Positions 22,726-33,250 of a stretch of DNA of 64,000 nucleotides are shown here, in pieces (position 1 is the first letter of the stretch; every line of letters starts with the position of its first letter). Under the pieces are notes generated by a model that made no database searches, was not told where the DNA came from, and was given only the letters and a program-made list of their open reading frames with translations. Where the stretch lies: the NCBI GenBank assembly GCA_902583265.1, contig CACHVD010000001.1:1-64000 (forward strand), written 5' to 3'. Both the position numbers and the translations under genes were made by a program. The stretch is from an uncultured Prochlorococcus sp. (GTDB lineage: Bacteria; Cyanobacteriota; Cyanobacteriia; PCC-6307; Cyanobiaceae).

Positions 22726-24522
22726 ATGTTTTTTAATGATTTTAGAAGGATTAAAAAGTTAGGTAAATATTTAACAAAAGATAAAAAAACAATCTACTTA
22801 ATCTTAATAGTATTGCTACCAGTATCTTTCTCTGGAGCAATTCAACCACTATTGGTTGGTCAGGCAATTACTATTCTTAAAAACGAAAGTACAGATGTTT
22901 GGCTAAGTAAAACTTTTTTTGGGCAGTCAATAAATGCCATAATCCTTAGTTTATTTTTAACGGTTATTTTTAGGTTGGTTTTGCAAGGATACCAAACCTA
23001 CAATATCCAAGCCGTTGGTCAGAAATTAACTGCCAGGATAAGAAGAGAACTTTTTGATCATTCAATATCATTATCTCTCAAGTATCACGATAAAATGCCT
23101 GTTGGTAAGTTATTAACGAGATTAACCAATGATGTTGATGCTTTAGCCGAGGTTTTTGGGAGCGGGGCAGTCGGAGTAATTGCTGATTTTGTTAGCCTTA
23201 TAGTAATTTCTTTGACAATGCTTTCAATTGATCGAGGGCTTGCTATTTTATTGCTATTAACTCAGATTCCAGTTTCATATTTTATTATTTGGCTTCAAAA
23301 ACGCTATAGAAAGGCTAATTATCAAGTAAGAGAAGAGCTATCTCAACTCAACTCTGATTTTCAAGAGAATCTTCAAGGTCTAGAAGTCGTTCAGATGTTT
23401 AGAAGAGAGGCTTTTAATAGCAAGAAATTTTCTAATACTGGAGTTGCTTATAAGAAAGCTGTAAATGGAACAATATTTTATGACAGTAGTATTTCAGCAT
23501 TTATAGAATGGATTTCACTTGCAGCAGTTTCTTTGGTTTTAGCGGTTGGAGGGTACCTTGTTAGTTCTGGAAATATTGGTTTAGGTACATTAACAACTTT
23601 TATTTTATATTCTCAAAGACTCTTCGAACCTTTAAGACAGCTTGCAGAAAGATTTACTCAAATTCAAGGAGGACTTACAGCTGTTGAAAGAATAAATGAA
23701 TTATTGGATGAAGAAATTCAGATTAAAGATTCTATTTCCGCAAAGCATTTTTCGGGAGATGTTTTAAGCGAAAATCACAAATTTAAAGGAAAAATCGAAT
23801 TCAAAAACGTTAATTTCTTCTATAAAGAAGGGGAACAAATCTTAAAGGATTTATCTTTTTTGATCCATCCAGGAGAGCATGTAGCTTTTGTTGGACCAAC
23901 TGGTTCAGGTAAAACAACAATAATTAGATTGTTATGTAGATTATATGAACCTCAATCAGGCCAAATTTTAATTGATGACATAGACATAAAAGACATCCCT
24001 ATCGCAACTCTTAGAAATATGCTGGGGGTTGTCTTACAAGATACCTTTATATTTAGTGGAAATGTTGCAGATAATTTGAAACTAAATGCGAATATAGACA
24101 ATATCGAATTAGAAAATGTTTGTAAAGAATTAGGATTAAACAGCTTATTGAAAAAATTACCAGAAGGTTTGAACACTTTTCTTAGAGAAAGAGGGGGAAA
24201 CCTATCTTCTGGAGAGAGGCAGCTTCTTTCAGTAGCAAGAGTAGCGATAAGAAATCCTGTTGTTTTGATAATGGACGAAGCCACAGCGTTTATGGATCCT
24301 TCTACAGAAGCTACTTTACAGAGAGATCTCGAAAAAATTCTTACAAAAAGAACTGCACTAGTAATAGCTCACAGACTAGCAACTATTGAAAGTTCTGATA
24401 AAATTTTGGTTTTAAAAGGGGGATCATTAGTTGAGGAGGGAACACATAATGAATTGAGAATTAAAAGAGGTTTATATTTTCAGCTCTCTGAGCTTCAACA
24501 AAAAGGATTTGCGAATTTTTAA
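22726..24522 (+). CDS. ABC-type multidrug/lipid exporter (fused permease and ATPase)
   Basis: Walker A 'GPTGSGKTTIIRLL', signature 'LSSGERQLLSVARV', Walker B 'VVLIMDEATAFMD'; 598 aa. Confidence 0.92.
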   Translation: MFFNDFRRIKKLGKYLTKDKKTIYLILIVLLPVSFSGAIQPLLVGQAITILKNESTDVWLSKTFFGQSINAIILSLFLTVIFRLVLQGYQTYNIQAVGQKLTARIRRELFDHSISLSLKYHDKMPVGKLLTRLTNDVDALAEVFGSGAVGVIADFVSLIVISLTMLSIDRGLAILLLLTQIPVSYFIIWLQKRYRKANYQVREELSQLNSDFQENLQGLEVVQMFRREAFNSKKFSNTGVAYKKAVNGTIFYDSSISAFIEWISLAAVSLVLAVGGYLVSSGNIGLGTLTTFILYSQRLFEPLRQLAERFTQIQGGLTAVERINELLDEEIQIKDSISAKHFSGDVLSENHKFKGKIEFKNVNFFYKEGEQILKDLSFLIHPGEHVAFVGPTGSGKTTIIRLLCRLYEPQSGQILIDDIDIKDIPIATLRNMLGVVLQDTFIFSGNVADNLKLNANIDNIELENVCKELGLNSLLKKLPEGLNTFLRERGGNLSSGERQLLSVARVAIRNPVVLIMDEATAFMDPSTEATLQRDLEKILTKRTALVIAHRLATIESSDKILVLKGGSLVEEGTHNELRIKRGLYFQLSELQQKGFANF

Positions 24523-25052
24523 TGATTTTTAGAAACCAAGGGTCATCAATAAAAAAATCGAACAGTATATCAAGAGATGAACTTCGAGATATTTATGGTT
24601 TGAATTCTTATGAATTCACTCAAAAATATAAAGACGAAATTTTTGTATGTAGTAAAAGTAAAGAGTTAGATCTAATAGAACTAGATCAACTTTTGCAAAC
24701 TGTTGGTTGGAGCAGACGACCAATAAGGAGAGTTAAAAGAGCTTTGGATTTTAGTGTTTTAGTAGTTGGGTTATGGCGTCACGATGATAGATTCCCTAGG
24801 CTAGTAGGCTTTGCTAGATGCACTGGCGATGGAATTTTAGAAGCAACAGTTTGGGACGTGGCAATTAATCCTGTCTATCAGGGATTAGGATTGGGGAAAG
24901 AATTGATGAAATATATTCTAAAAGAATTAAAAAATATTGGCATTTCAAAAGTCACCCTTTTTGCGGATGCGGAAGTGGTTTCATTTTACAAAAGACAGGG
25001 TTGGACCCTGGAACCAAGAGGCTCTAAATGTGCCTTTTGGTATGCAAATTAA
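24522..25052 (+). CDS. GNAT-family N-acetyltransferase
   Basis: 'VWDVAINPVYQGLGLGKELMKYILKELKNIGISKVTLFADAEVVSFYKRQGW'; starts on the TAATG overlap with the ABC gene. Confidence 0.88.
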   Translation: MIFRNQGSSIKKSNSISRDELRDIYGLNSYEFTQKYKDEIFVCSKSKELDLIELDQLLQTVGWSRRPIRRVKRALDFSVLVVGLWRHDDRFPRLVGFARCTGDGILEATVWDVAINPVYQGLGLGKELMKYILKELKNIGISKVTLFADAEVVSFYKRQGWTLEPRGSKCAFWYAN

Positions 25053-25732
25053 TTTTTGTAGTAATCAGAATATATAGATTTTGTTGATTCCCCTTTTAAC
25101 CACCTTCTTCTAAATTTCCAGTTTTTGAATGCTTGGCGAACAATATTAGTTCTTTCCCATTTCCTTGAACTTATGAAAATAGGCAAATTTAATTGTTTTA
25201 AATCTTTTTTTTTGTTTAATCTCCTTAAAAAATCTATGTCTTCCATTATAGGTATCTTTCTAAAACCATTATTCTTAAAATAAATATTTCTATGAATTAT
25301 TAAACCTTGATCTCCATAAGGAAGTTTAAAATATTGACTTCTAAAATTTACAAGAATCTCTAAGACTCTATAAATTATTTTTTTGTGATTAATTTTAAAT
25401 GTAAAATTGTAAATGTAATTCTTATCTCCCTTTAAAACAAAATTTATTTTTTTAAACCAATCATGAGTTAATCTTGTATCTGCATGCAAAAATATAAGCC
25501 AGTCTCCTTTTGAATTCTTTGCGCCAATATCTAATTGTAAACCTCTATTTCTTTCTTCGGCTTTAAATACTTTCGCCCCACAAATCTTTGCTACATCAAT
25601 AGTTTTATCTTCACTTCCACAGTCAACAATAATAATTTCTCCCTCTTTCTGAATAACTGACAAGTCTGAAAGCAATAATGGCAAATTATTGGCTTCATTG
25701 ATAGTTGGAATAATAATGGAAATTTTAGACAA
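25049..25732 (-). CDS. Family 2 glycosyltransferase (TIGR04283-like)
   Basis: 'ISIIIPTINEANNLPLLLSDL', 'IIVDCGSEDKTIDVAKICGAKVFKAEERNRGLQLDIGA'. Confidence 0.85.
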   Translation of the reverse strand: MSKISIIIPTINEANNLPLLLSDLSVIQKEGEIIIVDCGSEDKTIDVAKICGAKVFKAEERNRGLQLDIGAKNSKGDWLIFLHADTRLTHDWFKKINFVLKGDKNYIYNFTFKINHKKIIYRVLEILVNFRSQYFKLPYGDQGLIIHRNIYFKNNGFRKIPIMEDIDFLRRLNKKKDLKQLNLPIFISSRKWERTNIVRQAFKNWKFRRRWLKGESTKSIYSDYYKN

Positions 25733-25737
25733 GTTGA

Positions 25738-26406
25738 TTAATTTCTATTTTCAATATCAACAATTGTATCTATATCTATTTTTTCATCTAAAAATTTATA
25801 TTTAAATTTTGAAGAAGCAAAATTATCGATTGTATTTTGAAGAACATTTTTAGTACCCCACTTAATGTTAATAAAAGGTAAATTTAGATTTGTTGACATT
25901 GTTTTTTCTGATAAACCAATAAGCCAATATCCTCCATCATTAGACGGTCCTAAAATAAGATCATGTTGCTGTAGCTCTTTTAAAGTTTCCAATAAATCTT
26001 GATGGCATAAATCTGGGAGGTCAGTTCCAATAAAAATAATATTTTTGATCTTATTTTGAGTACAAAATTTTTTGTTGATGACTATTTGCCTTTTCATTTT
26101 CTCTCCTAAGCATCCTTTTCCCTGTAAATTAAATTTTTTGATACCTAATTCTCTAGACCATCTAATACAATTTTTCATTCCTAAACCAGATATGGCTATA
26201 GAAATATCAATAAGCTTACTTTTTTGGAGTGATTTAGCGACTGAAATTGTGTGTTTGGTCATCACACTTTGTACTTTTGCAGAATTACCTTTACCTATAT
26301 CTTTCGATAATCTTGTTTTGCATCTTCCAAAACCATGCCACTTAGCCATGATAATAAGTAATGCTTTATCCAATACTTTAGAAAGTTTTAAGATAATTAT
26401 ATGCAA
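25738..26406 (-). CDS. DUF2064 / TIGR04282-type glycosyltransferase-like protein
   Basis: 'MAKWHGFGRCKTRLSKDIGKG', 'IFIGTDLPDLCHQDLLETLKELQQHDLILGPSNDGGYWLIGL'. Confidence 0.83.
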   Translation of the reverse strand: MHIIILKLSKVLDKALLIIMAKWHGFGRCKTRLSKDIGKGNSAKVQSVMTKHTISVAKSLQKSKLIDISIAISGLGMKNCIRWSRELGIKKFNLQGKGCLGEKMKRQIVINKKFCTQNKIKNIIFIGTDLPDLCHQDLLETLKELQQHDLILGPSNDGGYWLIGLSEKTMSTNLNLPFINIKWGTKNVLQNTIDNFASSKFKYKFLDEKIDIDTIVDIENRN

Positions 26407-26513
26407 ATTGAAAAAAATAAAAATTTTTTTATAAATTTAGATGATGCTTTGTTAAATAATTTTAAATTTGTCGTGATCTTACAATTTGATAATGGCCAAT
26501 TATTAAATTCCAA

Positions 26514-26530
26514 CTAGATTAATAATCTAG
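26514..26530. promoter_or_regulatory. Perfect inverted repeat upstream of dnaA
   Basis: CTAGATTA-A-TAATCTAG, 11 nt upstream of the dnaA start codon. Confidence 0.5.
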
Positions 26531-26541
26531 ATAATAAAATT

Positions 26542-27936
26542 TTGCAAGCAACTAATCCTATTTGGGCGGAAGTTCAACAATCACTAAAAAAAACTTTAAG
26601 TAAGCCTTCATTTGAGACATGGATAAGGCCTGCTAAATTTAATTGTTTTGAGAATGGCTTATTAACCTTAATCGCTCCAAATACATTTTCCAGTGATTGG
26701 TTAAGAAAGAATTATTGTGGAACTATCGAAAAAGCTGCAAAAGATATTTGCGGCCATGATGTAAAAGTTGTTTTTAAATCTGAAACAAATATCAGCAGCG
26801 CTTTCACAAATCAGGATAACCGTGATGAAAAGAAAGTGAATCATAAAACCAAATCATTTTCTAATAGTAGTCAAGAAGTTTCTTCAAAAAATCGATCCAA
26901 AAACCCTAACGGCTTAAATTTACGTTACGTCTTTAAAAGATTTGTTGTAGGTCCAAATAGTAGATTGGCTCATGCCGCTGCTTTAGCTGTTGCCGAATCT
27001 CCTGGGAGAGAGTTCAACCCATTATTTATTTGTGGTGGAGTAGGTCTTGGTAAAACTCATTTAATGCAGGCAATAGGTCATTATCGAGTTGAAATAGATC
27101 CTGAAGCCAAAGTCAAATATGTATCTACAGAGACCTTTACTAACGATGTTATTAGTGGTATCAGAAGAGATGGAATGACAGCTATTAGAGATAAATATAG
27201 AAATGTAGATTTGATACTTATAGACGATATACAGTTCTTAGAAGGTAAAGAGTATACACAAGAAGAATTTTTTCATACTTTCAACGCTCTTCACGAATCA
27301 GGCAGTCAAATAGTTATTGCAAGTGATAGACCTCCAAATCAATTGTCAGGAATTCAGGAGAGACTAATTTCCAGGTTCTCAATGGGTATGACTGCAGATA
27401 TTCAACCGCCTGATCTTGAGACAAGGACGGCGATTCTTCAAAAAAAGGCAGAACAAGAGAGGATGAGTCTCCCTAGAGATTTAATTCAATTTATAGCAGG
27501 TAGATTCACTTCAAACATTCGAGAATTAGAAGGGGCATTTACTAGAGCCGTTGCCTTTGCTTCAATTACAGGCTTGCCGATGACTGTCCAATCAATTGCT
27601 CCAATGCTTGATCCTAATAGTGTTGGAGTAGTTGTAACTCCAAAACAAGTTATTAATAAAGTATCCGAGTTCTTTAAAGTTTCTACTGATGAATTGATTA
27701 GTTCAAGTAGAAGAAAGCCTGTAAGTCAAGCTAGACAAATAGGCATGTATCTTATGAGACATGGAACTGATTTAAGCCTGCCAAGAATTGGAGATGAATT
27801 TGGGGGGAAAGACCATACAACAGTTATGTATGCTATTGAACAAGTTGAAAAAAAATTGTCTATCGATCCCAATATTGCAAGTCAAGTTCAAAAAATAAGA
27901 GATTTACTTCAAATAGATTCAAGAAAAAATTTATAG
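26542..27936 (+). CDS. dnaA: Chromosomal replication initiator protein DnaA (TTG start)
   Basis: '[20 protein letters not shown]', '[27 protein letters not shown]', '[17 protein letters not shown]'. Confidence 0.97.
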   Translation: MQATNPIWAEVQQSLKKTLSKPSFETWIRPAKFNCFENGLLTLIAPNTFSSDWLRKNYCGTIEKAAKDICGHDVKVVFKSETNISSAFTNQDNRDEKKVNHKTKSFSNSSQEVSSKNRSKNPNGLNLRYVFKRFVVGPNSRLAHAAALAVAESPGREFNPLFICGGVGLGKTHLMQAIGHYRVEIDPEAKVKYVSTETFTNDVISGIRRDGMTAIRDKYRNVDLILIDDIQFLEGKEYTQEEFFHTFNALHESGSQIVIASDRPPNQLSGIQERLISRFSMGMTADIQPPDLETRTAILQKKAEQERMSLPRDLIQFIAGRFTSNIRELEGAFTRAVAFASITGLPMTVQSIAPMLDPNSVGVVVTPKQVINKVSEFFKVSTDELISSSRRKPVSQARQIGMYLMRHGTDLSLPRIGDEFGGKDHTTVMYAIEQVEKKLSIDPNIASQVQKIRDLLQIDSRKNL

Positions 27937-29169
27937 TTAATTATAAATGAAATTCTTTGGATCTTGATCATATCTATTATTGAGAGGTATCCTTTCTACT
28001 TCATTATTTTGATCTAGTAATTCAATTTTATTTAATGATTGCCTTAATAACCTTGCAGAAATAATTGGCATATCTCTTGGGACTGAGATTCTATTTTTTA
28101 AATATCTCAGAGATTTTCCTGAAAGTTTCGCAGGAATTCTTACTTCACCAGTGATTAAATGAGTTAAGGCGGATCTCAATGATTCTTCAAAGTATTCTTT
28201 ATCGTGTGGATTTACTTTTATTAAATTATTTTTATGCTTTATTATTCTTTTAAGGGCAAATTTAGCACAATATTTTGAATCATAATTTTTATTAAATTCA
28301 AAATTGCCAAGCCCCTTTCCAGTATCTATTGATTTAGAGAAAGTAATCTGCTTTTCATTGCTTTCTTTATAACATCCACCCATCTGAGGCGGTAAATCGT
28401 GGGAGTGAGTATGAAAATCTCCTTGAGTTCCTCTATAGGCACTCGTCCCTTCAAAAAGAGTAAGCCATTTATCTATATATCGAAAATTAGACCTTATATT
28501 AAACCCCTTATAATAAGTTAAAGAAGCATTCATTCTTTCCATATAAGGAATAAAAATTATATCTCCAATACCAGGTACTAATTCACTTGAAGTAGATTCT
28601 GCTGGGTCGATAAATCCTGATTCTGACCTGCCCAAGATCTCATCAAATTTAGAAATAGATTCCTTAAATCTTTTTTTTCGAAAAGAGTTGTCTGTGAAAT
28701 TAAAGCTTTCTCGGCAAAGCCAATTACACCAAGCTCTGAAAATTTCTCTTTCCAATTCTCGAGTTTTCTTTAGGTGACTTGATGTTATAAAAGACCCAAG
28801 CGCTCCAAATTCATTTTCTAAAAAAGCTATGATGTCATCACTTTCCGTTATAACTTGACCTTTAAATTCAATAGCTGGTAATTTACCCGATCTAACTTTA
28901 TTAAGAAACCAAGTTTCTTTTTGACCATAGCAAAACATATTTATTTTTTTTACTCTGTAAGGTATCCTTTTAAACTCAAGCCACAACCATATTTTCTGAC
29001 AATAAGGACACCATGAATGTCTATCTCTGTAGAGGGTAACTATTACATCACTTTCAGTATGCCCAAATAATCTTAAATTAGAGTAGGAATTATTAAAACC
29101 ATTGACTCTATCAATATCATCAATTTCAAACTTTTTAAAATCATCCCATGTCAAAATCCCATTCATCAT
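27937..29169 (-). CDS. Glutathione S-transferase domain protein
   Basis: 410 aa; thioredoxin-fold start 'VTLYRDRHSWCPYCQKIWLWLEFKRIPYRVKKINM', 'KLPAIEFKGQVITESDDIIAFLENEF'. Confidence 0.85.
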   Translation of the reverse strand: MMNGILTWDDFKKFEIDDIDRVNGFNNSYSNLRLFGHTESDVIVTLYRDRHSWCPYCQKIWLWLEFKRIPYRVKKINMFCYGQKETWFLNKVRSGKLPAIEFKGQVITESDDIIAFLENEFGALGSFITSSHLKKTRELEREIFRAWCNWLCRESFNFTDNSFRKKRFKESISKFDEILGRSESGFIDPAESTSSELVPGIGDIIFIPYMERMNASLTYYKGFNIRSNFRYIDKWLTLFEGTSAYRGTQGDFHTHSHDLPPQMGGCYKESNEKQITFSKSIDTGKGLGNFEFNKNYDSKYCAKFALKRIIKHKNNLIKVNPHDKEYFEESLRSALTHLITGEVRIPAKLSGKSLRYLKNRISVPRDMPIISARLLRQSLNKIELLDQNNEVERIPLNNRYDQDPKNFIYN

Positions 29170-29202
29170 TTGAATTAAAGCTATAATCTAACGCTATAAT
29201 AA

Positions 29203-30582
29203 ATGATTAAAAAAGTCTTGGAATTTGAATTTGATTTAATTGTTGTTGGGGCTGGATCTGGTGGACTGGCAGCGGCTAAGCGTGCGGCTAGTTATGGAGC
29301 AAAAGTTGCGATAATAGAAGTAAATAAAATAGGAGGAACTTGTGTAATAAGAGGATGTGTTCCTAAAAAATTGATGGTTTATGCTGCTAAAAGTAAAAAA
29401 AATATGGATTCTTCTGAAGGATATGGATTAAAAAATAAAGGTATTAGTTTTGAATCAAATATTCTATTGAAGAATGTAAAGGAGGAGGTTTCCAGATTAA
29501 GTTATATACATAGGAATGCTTTAAATAAATTGAATGTAACTATTTTTGAGGGATTAGGAAGATTTAAAACCCAAAATGAATTAGAGATAATTTGTCCCAA
29601 AACAAAGAAAATTTTAAATAAGATAAGTTCAAAAAAAATCCTTATTTCAGTTGGAGGTAAACCAAAGAAATTGAATATTCCTGGGGAAGAATTTGCATGG
29701 ACTAGTGATGATATTTTTGAATTAGATACTTTCCCTGACACAATATTAATTGTTGGAGGCGGATATATTGCCTGTGAATTTGCCTCTATCTTCAGAAATT
29801 TGGGTACTGAAGTAACTCAATTAATTAGGGGTCAAAGTTTGCTTAATGGTTTTGATGAGGATTTATCTTCATGCTTAGAAGAATCAACTGCTTTTAATGG
29901 AATAAATTTAATTTCCAGAAATCAATTAAATTCCATAAAAAGAGTTAATGGAAATTTGGAATCTACCTTGTGCTCTGGAGATAAAATCCTGACTAATAAT
30001 ATCCTTATTGCTACAGGTAGAGAACCAAATCTTTTGCCTTTAAATTTGGATTTTTTAAATCTCAAGATGGATGGCTCATATTTAGAAGTTGACGAACTTA
30101 ATCGAACAAGCAATGCTAATATTTTCGCAGTTGGAGATATCATAAACAAACCAAACTTAACTCCAGTAGCAATAGAACAAGGCAGAGTCTTTTCAGATAA
30201 TTTTTTTAATCACAAAAAAAGAAAAGTTAATTATGAATATATCCCGAAGGCCGTTTTCACTATTCCTGAAATTTCAACTGTTGGCTTAAGTGAGAAAAGA
30301 GCGAGAGAGATTTATTCTGAGGAAAATATAAAAATTTTCAAATGTAAATTTACGCCTATGTCAAATACTTTCAAAAACGACAAATCAAAATGTATGTTAA
30401 AGATAGTAGTTAATAAATTAACTGACAAAGTACTGGGATGCCATATGTTCGGAGAAACATCATCTGAAATTATTCAAATGGTATCAATTTCATTAAATGC
30501 AGGCATAACAAAAAAAGACTTTGATATAACTATGGCTTTGCACCCAACTATCTCAGAAGAATTTGTGACTATGTATAGTTAA
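29203..30582 (+). CDS. gor: Glutathione reductase
   Basis: 'LIVVGAGSGGLAAAKRAASYGAKVAIIEVNKIGGTCVIRGCVPKKLMVYA', C-terminal 'MALHPTISEEFVTM'. Confidence 0.94.
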   Translation: MIKKVLEFEFDLIVVGAGSGGLAAAKRAASYGAKVAIIEVNKIGGTCVIRGCVPKKLMVYAAKSKKNMDSSEGYGLKNKGISFESNILLKNVKEEVSRLSYIHRNALNKLNVTIFEGLGRFKTQNELEIICPKTKKILNKISSKKILISVGGKPKKLNIPGEEFAWTSDDIFELDTFPDTILIVGGGYIACEFASIFRNLGTEVTQLIRGQSLLNGFDEDLSSCLEESTAFNGINLISRNQLNSIKRVNGNLESTLCSGDKILTNNILIATGREPNLLPLNLDFLNLKMDGSYLEVDELNRTSNANIFAVGDIINKPNLTPVAIEQGRVFSDNFFNHKKRKVNYEYIPKAVFTIPEISTVGLSEKRAREIYSEENIKIFKCKFTPMSNTFKNDKSKCMLKIVVNKLTDKVLGCHMFGETSSEIIQMVSISLNAGITKKDFDITMALHPTISEEFVTMYS

Positions 30583-30584
30583 AA

Positions 30585-31664
30585 TTATGATTTTGAGAAT
30601 TTAAATTTTTCTTTAGTGAAGAGAAAAATTGTTAGTAATGAAAAGTAAATAAACAAACCTATTCTTAATTCAGAAAGATAATTAAATCCATTTAAGAAAA
30701 GGATCTTATCTAGGATGTAAAAAATATAAAGATTAAGCAAAATAAATCCCTCAATTCTAGAGATTTTTCCTTTGCTCCAGAAAATCGGCAAGCAAGCAAA
30801 GGTTGTTAAAACCATAAAGGGAAGGTCAACTTTTATTAGGCTTTGTTCAATTACTAAGCCTTTAAATCCTGAAAAAATACTACAACTTCCAAGGATCAGA
30901 AGTTGATTGAGCAAATTGCTTCCTACTACATTCCCAATCGCAAGATCTGTTTTACCTTTAAATGCAGCAATTATTGAAGTTACTAATTCGGGTAAAGATG
31001 TCCCGGTGGCAATAATAGTTAACCCAATAATAATTTCATTTACCCCCAAAAGAGTAGCAAGAGTTTGAGAACCATTTACTAAGATGTTTGAACCAAAGCT
31101 TAAAAGAAATATTCCCAATATCAACTTTAGTAAGATATTTAGCTTCCCTTTATAATTATCATTGAATTCTTCTATCTCAGGTTCAGCATCTTTTGTATCA
31201 TCTCCTTTCTCATTGATGGTATTAATTTCCCATATAGTATTTAAGACTAAACAAAAAATTAGAAAGATTCCTGCTTGAAATGTTAAAAGACCTGTTGATG
31301 ACATTGCCCAAACTGCACAAGATATAGCCATTAAAAGGGGAACATCCCTCCTCACTATTCTGCTTTTTACCTTAAGTGGTGTTATCAATGAGCTTATACC
31401 TAAAACCACAAGAACATTAAAAATATTGCTCCCTATTACATTGCTAGCTGCTAGGGAATCACTGCCTTTTAAAATTGAACTTAGACTCACCAATAACTCA
31501 GGAGAGCTAGTACCGAGAGAAACAACTGTTAATCCAATTACTATTTGAGGTATACCTAAAATTAAAGATAAATTTATAGCTCCTCTTATGAAGAACTCTC
31601 CTCCTGCAAAAAGTAAAATTACTCCTAATATTATTTCTATGATTGGAAATAAAAAATCACTCAT
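30585..31664 (-). CDS. CaCA-family Na+/Ca2+ exchanger-like transporter
   Basis: Two inverted alpha repeats 'GLTVVSLGTSSPELLVSL' and 'GLTIIATGTSLPELVTSIIA'. Confidence 0.9.
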   Translation of the reverse strand: MSDFLFPIIEIILGVILLFAGGEFFIRGAINLSLILGIPQIVIGLTVVSLGTSSPELLVSLSSILKGSDSLAASNVIGSNIFNVLVVLGISSLITPLKVKSRIVRRDVPLLMAISCAVWAMSSTGLLTFQAGIFLIFCLVLNTIWEINTINEKGDDTKDAEPEIEEFNDNYKGKLNILLKLILGIFLLSFGSNILVNGSQTLATLLGVNEIIIGLTIIATGTSLPELVTSIIAAFKGKTDLAIGNVVGSNLLNQLLILGSCSIFSGFKGLVIEQSLIKVDLPFMVLTTFACLPIFWSKGKISRIEGFILLNLYIFYILDKILFLNGFNYLSELRIGLFIYFSLLTIFLFTKEKFKFSKS

Positions 31665-31782
31665 ATTTAAGATCTCGCTTAGATAATTAAATCTTTAAAA
31701 ATTGATTAATAACTATCCTCGAATATCTATAATTTATTGTCAAATTTAATTTGTTGTTAAAATTGATTAAATAGTAAAAATT

Positions 31783-32832
31783 TTGAAGACATTAACCATA
31801 TTAAAACCTGATGATTGGCATTTACATCTGAGAGAGGGCATTGTATTAAAAAATATCTTACATTTTACATCAGAATATTTTGGAAGAGCTGTCGTTATGC
31901 CAAATACTAAAACTCCAATAACATCAATTGATAGTGCAATTTCATATAAGAAATCTATTGTTGAAGCATTACCAGGAAGTTCTAAGTTTGAACCATTAAT
32001 GACTATTTATCTCACTGATGAGACTGATAAAAGGGAACTAATAAGTGGTTTCAAAAATAAAGTATTTTTTGCCGCAAAATTGTATCCTGCTAATGCCACG
32101 ACAAATTCAAGTTATGGAGTTAAAAAAATAGAAAATCTGTACGAGATTTTTGAACTAATGCAAGATTCTGGAATGCCTCTCTTAATACACGGAGAGGTTA
32201 CTGATTCTGAAGTAGATGTATTTGATCGAGAGGAAGTGTTTATAGATAGAGAACTTTCACCAATAGCTAAAAGATTTCCAAAATTAAAAATTGTTTTAGA
32301 ACATATAACCACTTCTTATGCAGTGGATTTTGTTCAAGAAAATAATATTGGAGCTACTATTACTCCACATCATTTGCATATAAATAGAAATGCAATGTTT
32401 TTTGGAGGCTTAAATAGCGATTTTTATTGCTTACCCGTAGCAAAGAGGGAAAAACATCGACTAGCACTAAGGAAAGCTGCAACTAGTGGTAAAGAGTGTT
32501 TTTTCTTAGGAACTGATTCGGCTCCACATCTTAGAAAGTGGAAAGCTTTTTGTGGATGTGCGGGTATTTTTAATTCTCCAGTAGCATTAGAAAGCTATTT
32601 AACAGTATTTGAAGAGGAAAATGCTTTAGATAATTTTGAGAAGTTTTCAAGTTTGAATGGTCCTAAATTTTATAATTTGCCCCCAAATAAGGAAATAATA
32701 AAATTAGTGTCTAAACCGAATAAAATCGTAAATTTTATTGATGTTGTTGAACAGGAAAATATTGTTGGACAAATAAAACCATTACACGCTGGTGAAACTT
32801 TACAATGGCAAGTAGATGGGATAGTAAATTAA
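31783..32832 (+). CDS. pyrC: Dihydroorotase
   Basis: 'LKPDDWHLHLREGIVLKNIL', 'VVMPNTKTPI', 'FLGTDSAPH'. Confidence 0.95.
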   Translation: MKTLTILKPDDWHLHLREGIVLKNILHFTSEYFGRAVVMPNTKTPITSIDSAISYKKSIVEALPGSSKFEPLMTIYLTDETDKRELISGFKNKVFFAAKLYPANATTNSSYGVKKIENLYEIFELMQDSGMPLLIHGEVTDSEVDVFDREEVFIDRELSPIAKRFPKLKIVLEHITTSYAVDFVQENNIGATITPHHLHINRNAMFFGGLNSDFYCLPVAKREKHRLALRKAATSGKECFFLGTDSAPHLRKWKAFCGCAGIFNSPVALESYLTVFEEENALDNFEKFSSLNGPKFYNLPPNKEIIKLVSKPNKIVNFIDVVEQENIVGQIKPLHAGETLQWQVDGIVN

Positions 32833-32935
32833 AAAAATTGTATTAATCCGACCCTCATAAAAAAGTTAAGATATTCTAATTTTTCTTGGTTAAATGGGAC
32901 ACTCTCGGTCTCGATAAAGAATGAAACTCTTCTTA

Positions 32936-32976
32936 GGAGCGTGGCGGTATTTATAGATTCGCTGGACTTAGAATCC
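32936..32976 (+). pseudogene. Decayed 5' half of a tRNA-Leu (TAG-like anticodon loop)
   Basis: GGAGCGTGGCGGTATTTATAGATTCGCTGGACTTAGAATCC matches 33/41 positions of tRNA-Leu at 34091 onward; no 3' half follows; D-loop GG replaced by TA. Confidence 0.6.
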
Positions 32977-33250
32977 CCAAGAGATATTTGTAAATAAATG
33001 ATTAGATTAGCTGAAAAGCTATTCCCTTTATTCTTTTACAACTGTACGAAAGTATTCACAAAAATCTGCCTAGAGTGCTTACCGAAAAACATATAAAGGC
33101 TCAGCAGGATTACGAGTGTAAACTAATAGGTGGGGGACTAATAAGGTTAAAATATCGTTTTTTTAATAAAAAAGGTTTAATGACCTTTAAAATATTTGAA
33201 AATAAATAACTTTTATATAAAATAAAAAATATATATGTTTAGAAAAGTGC

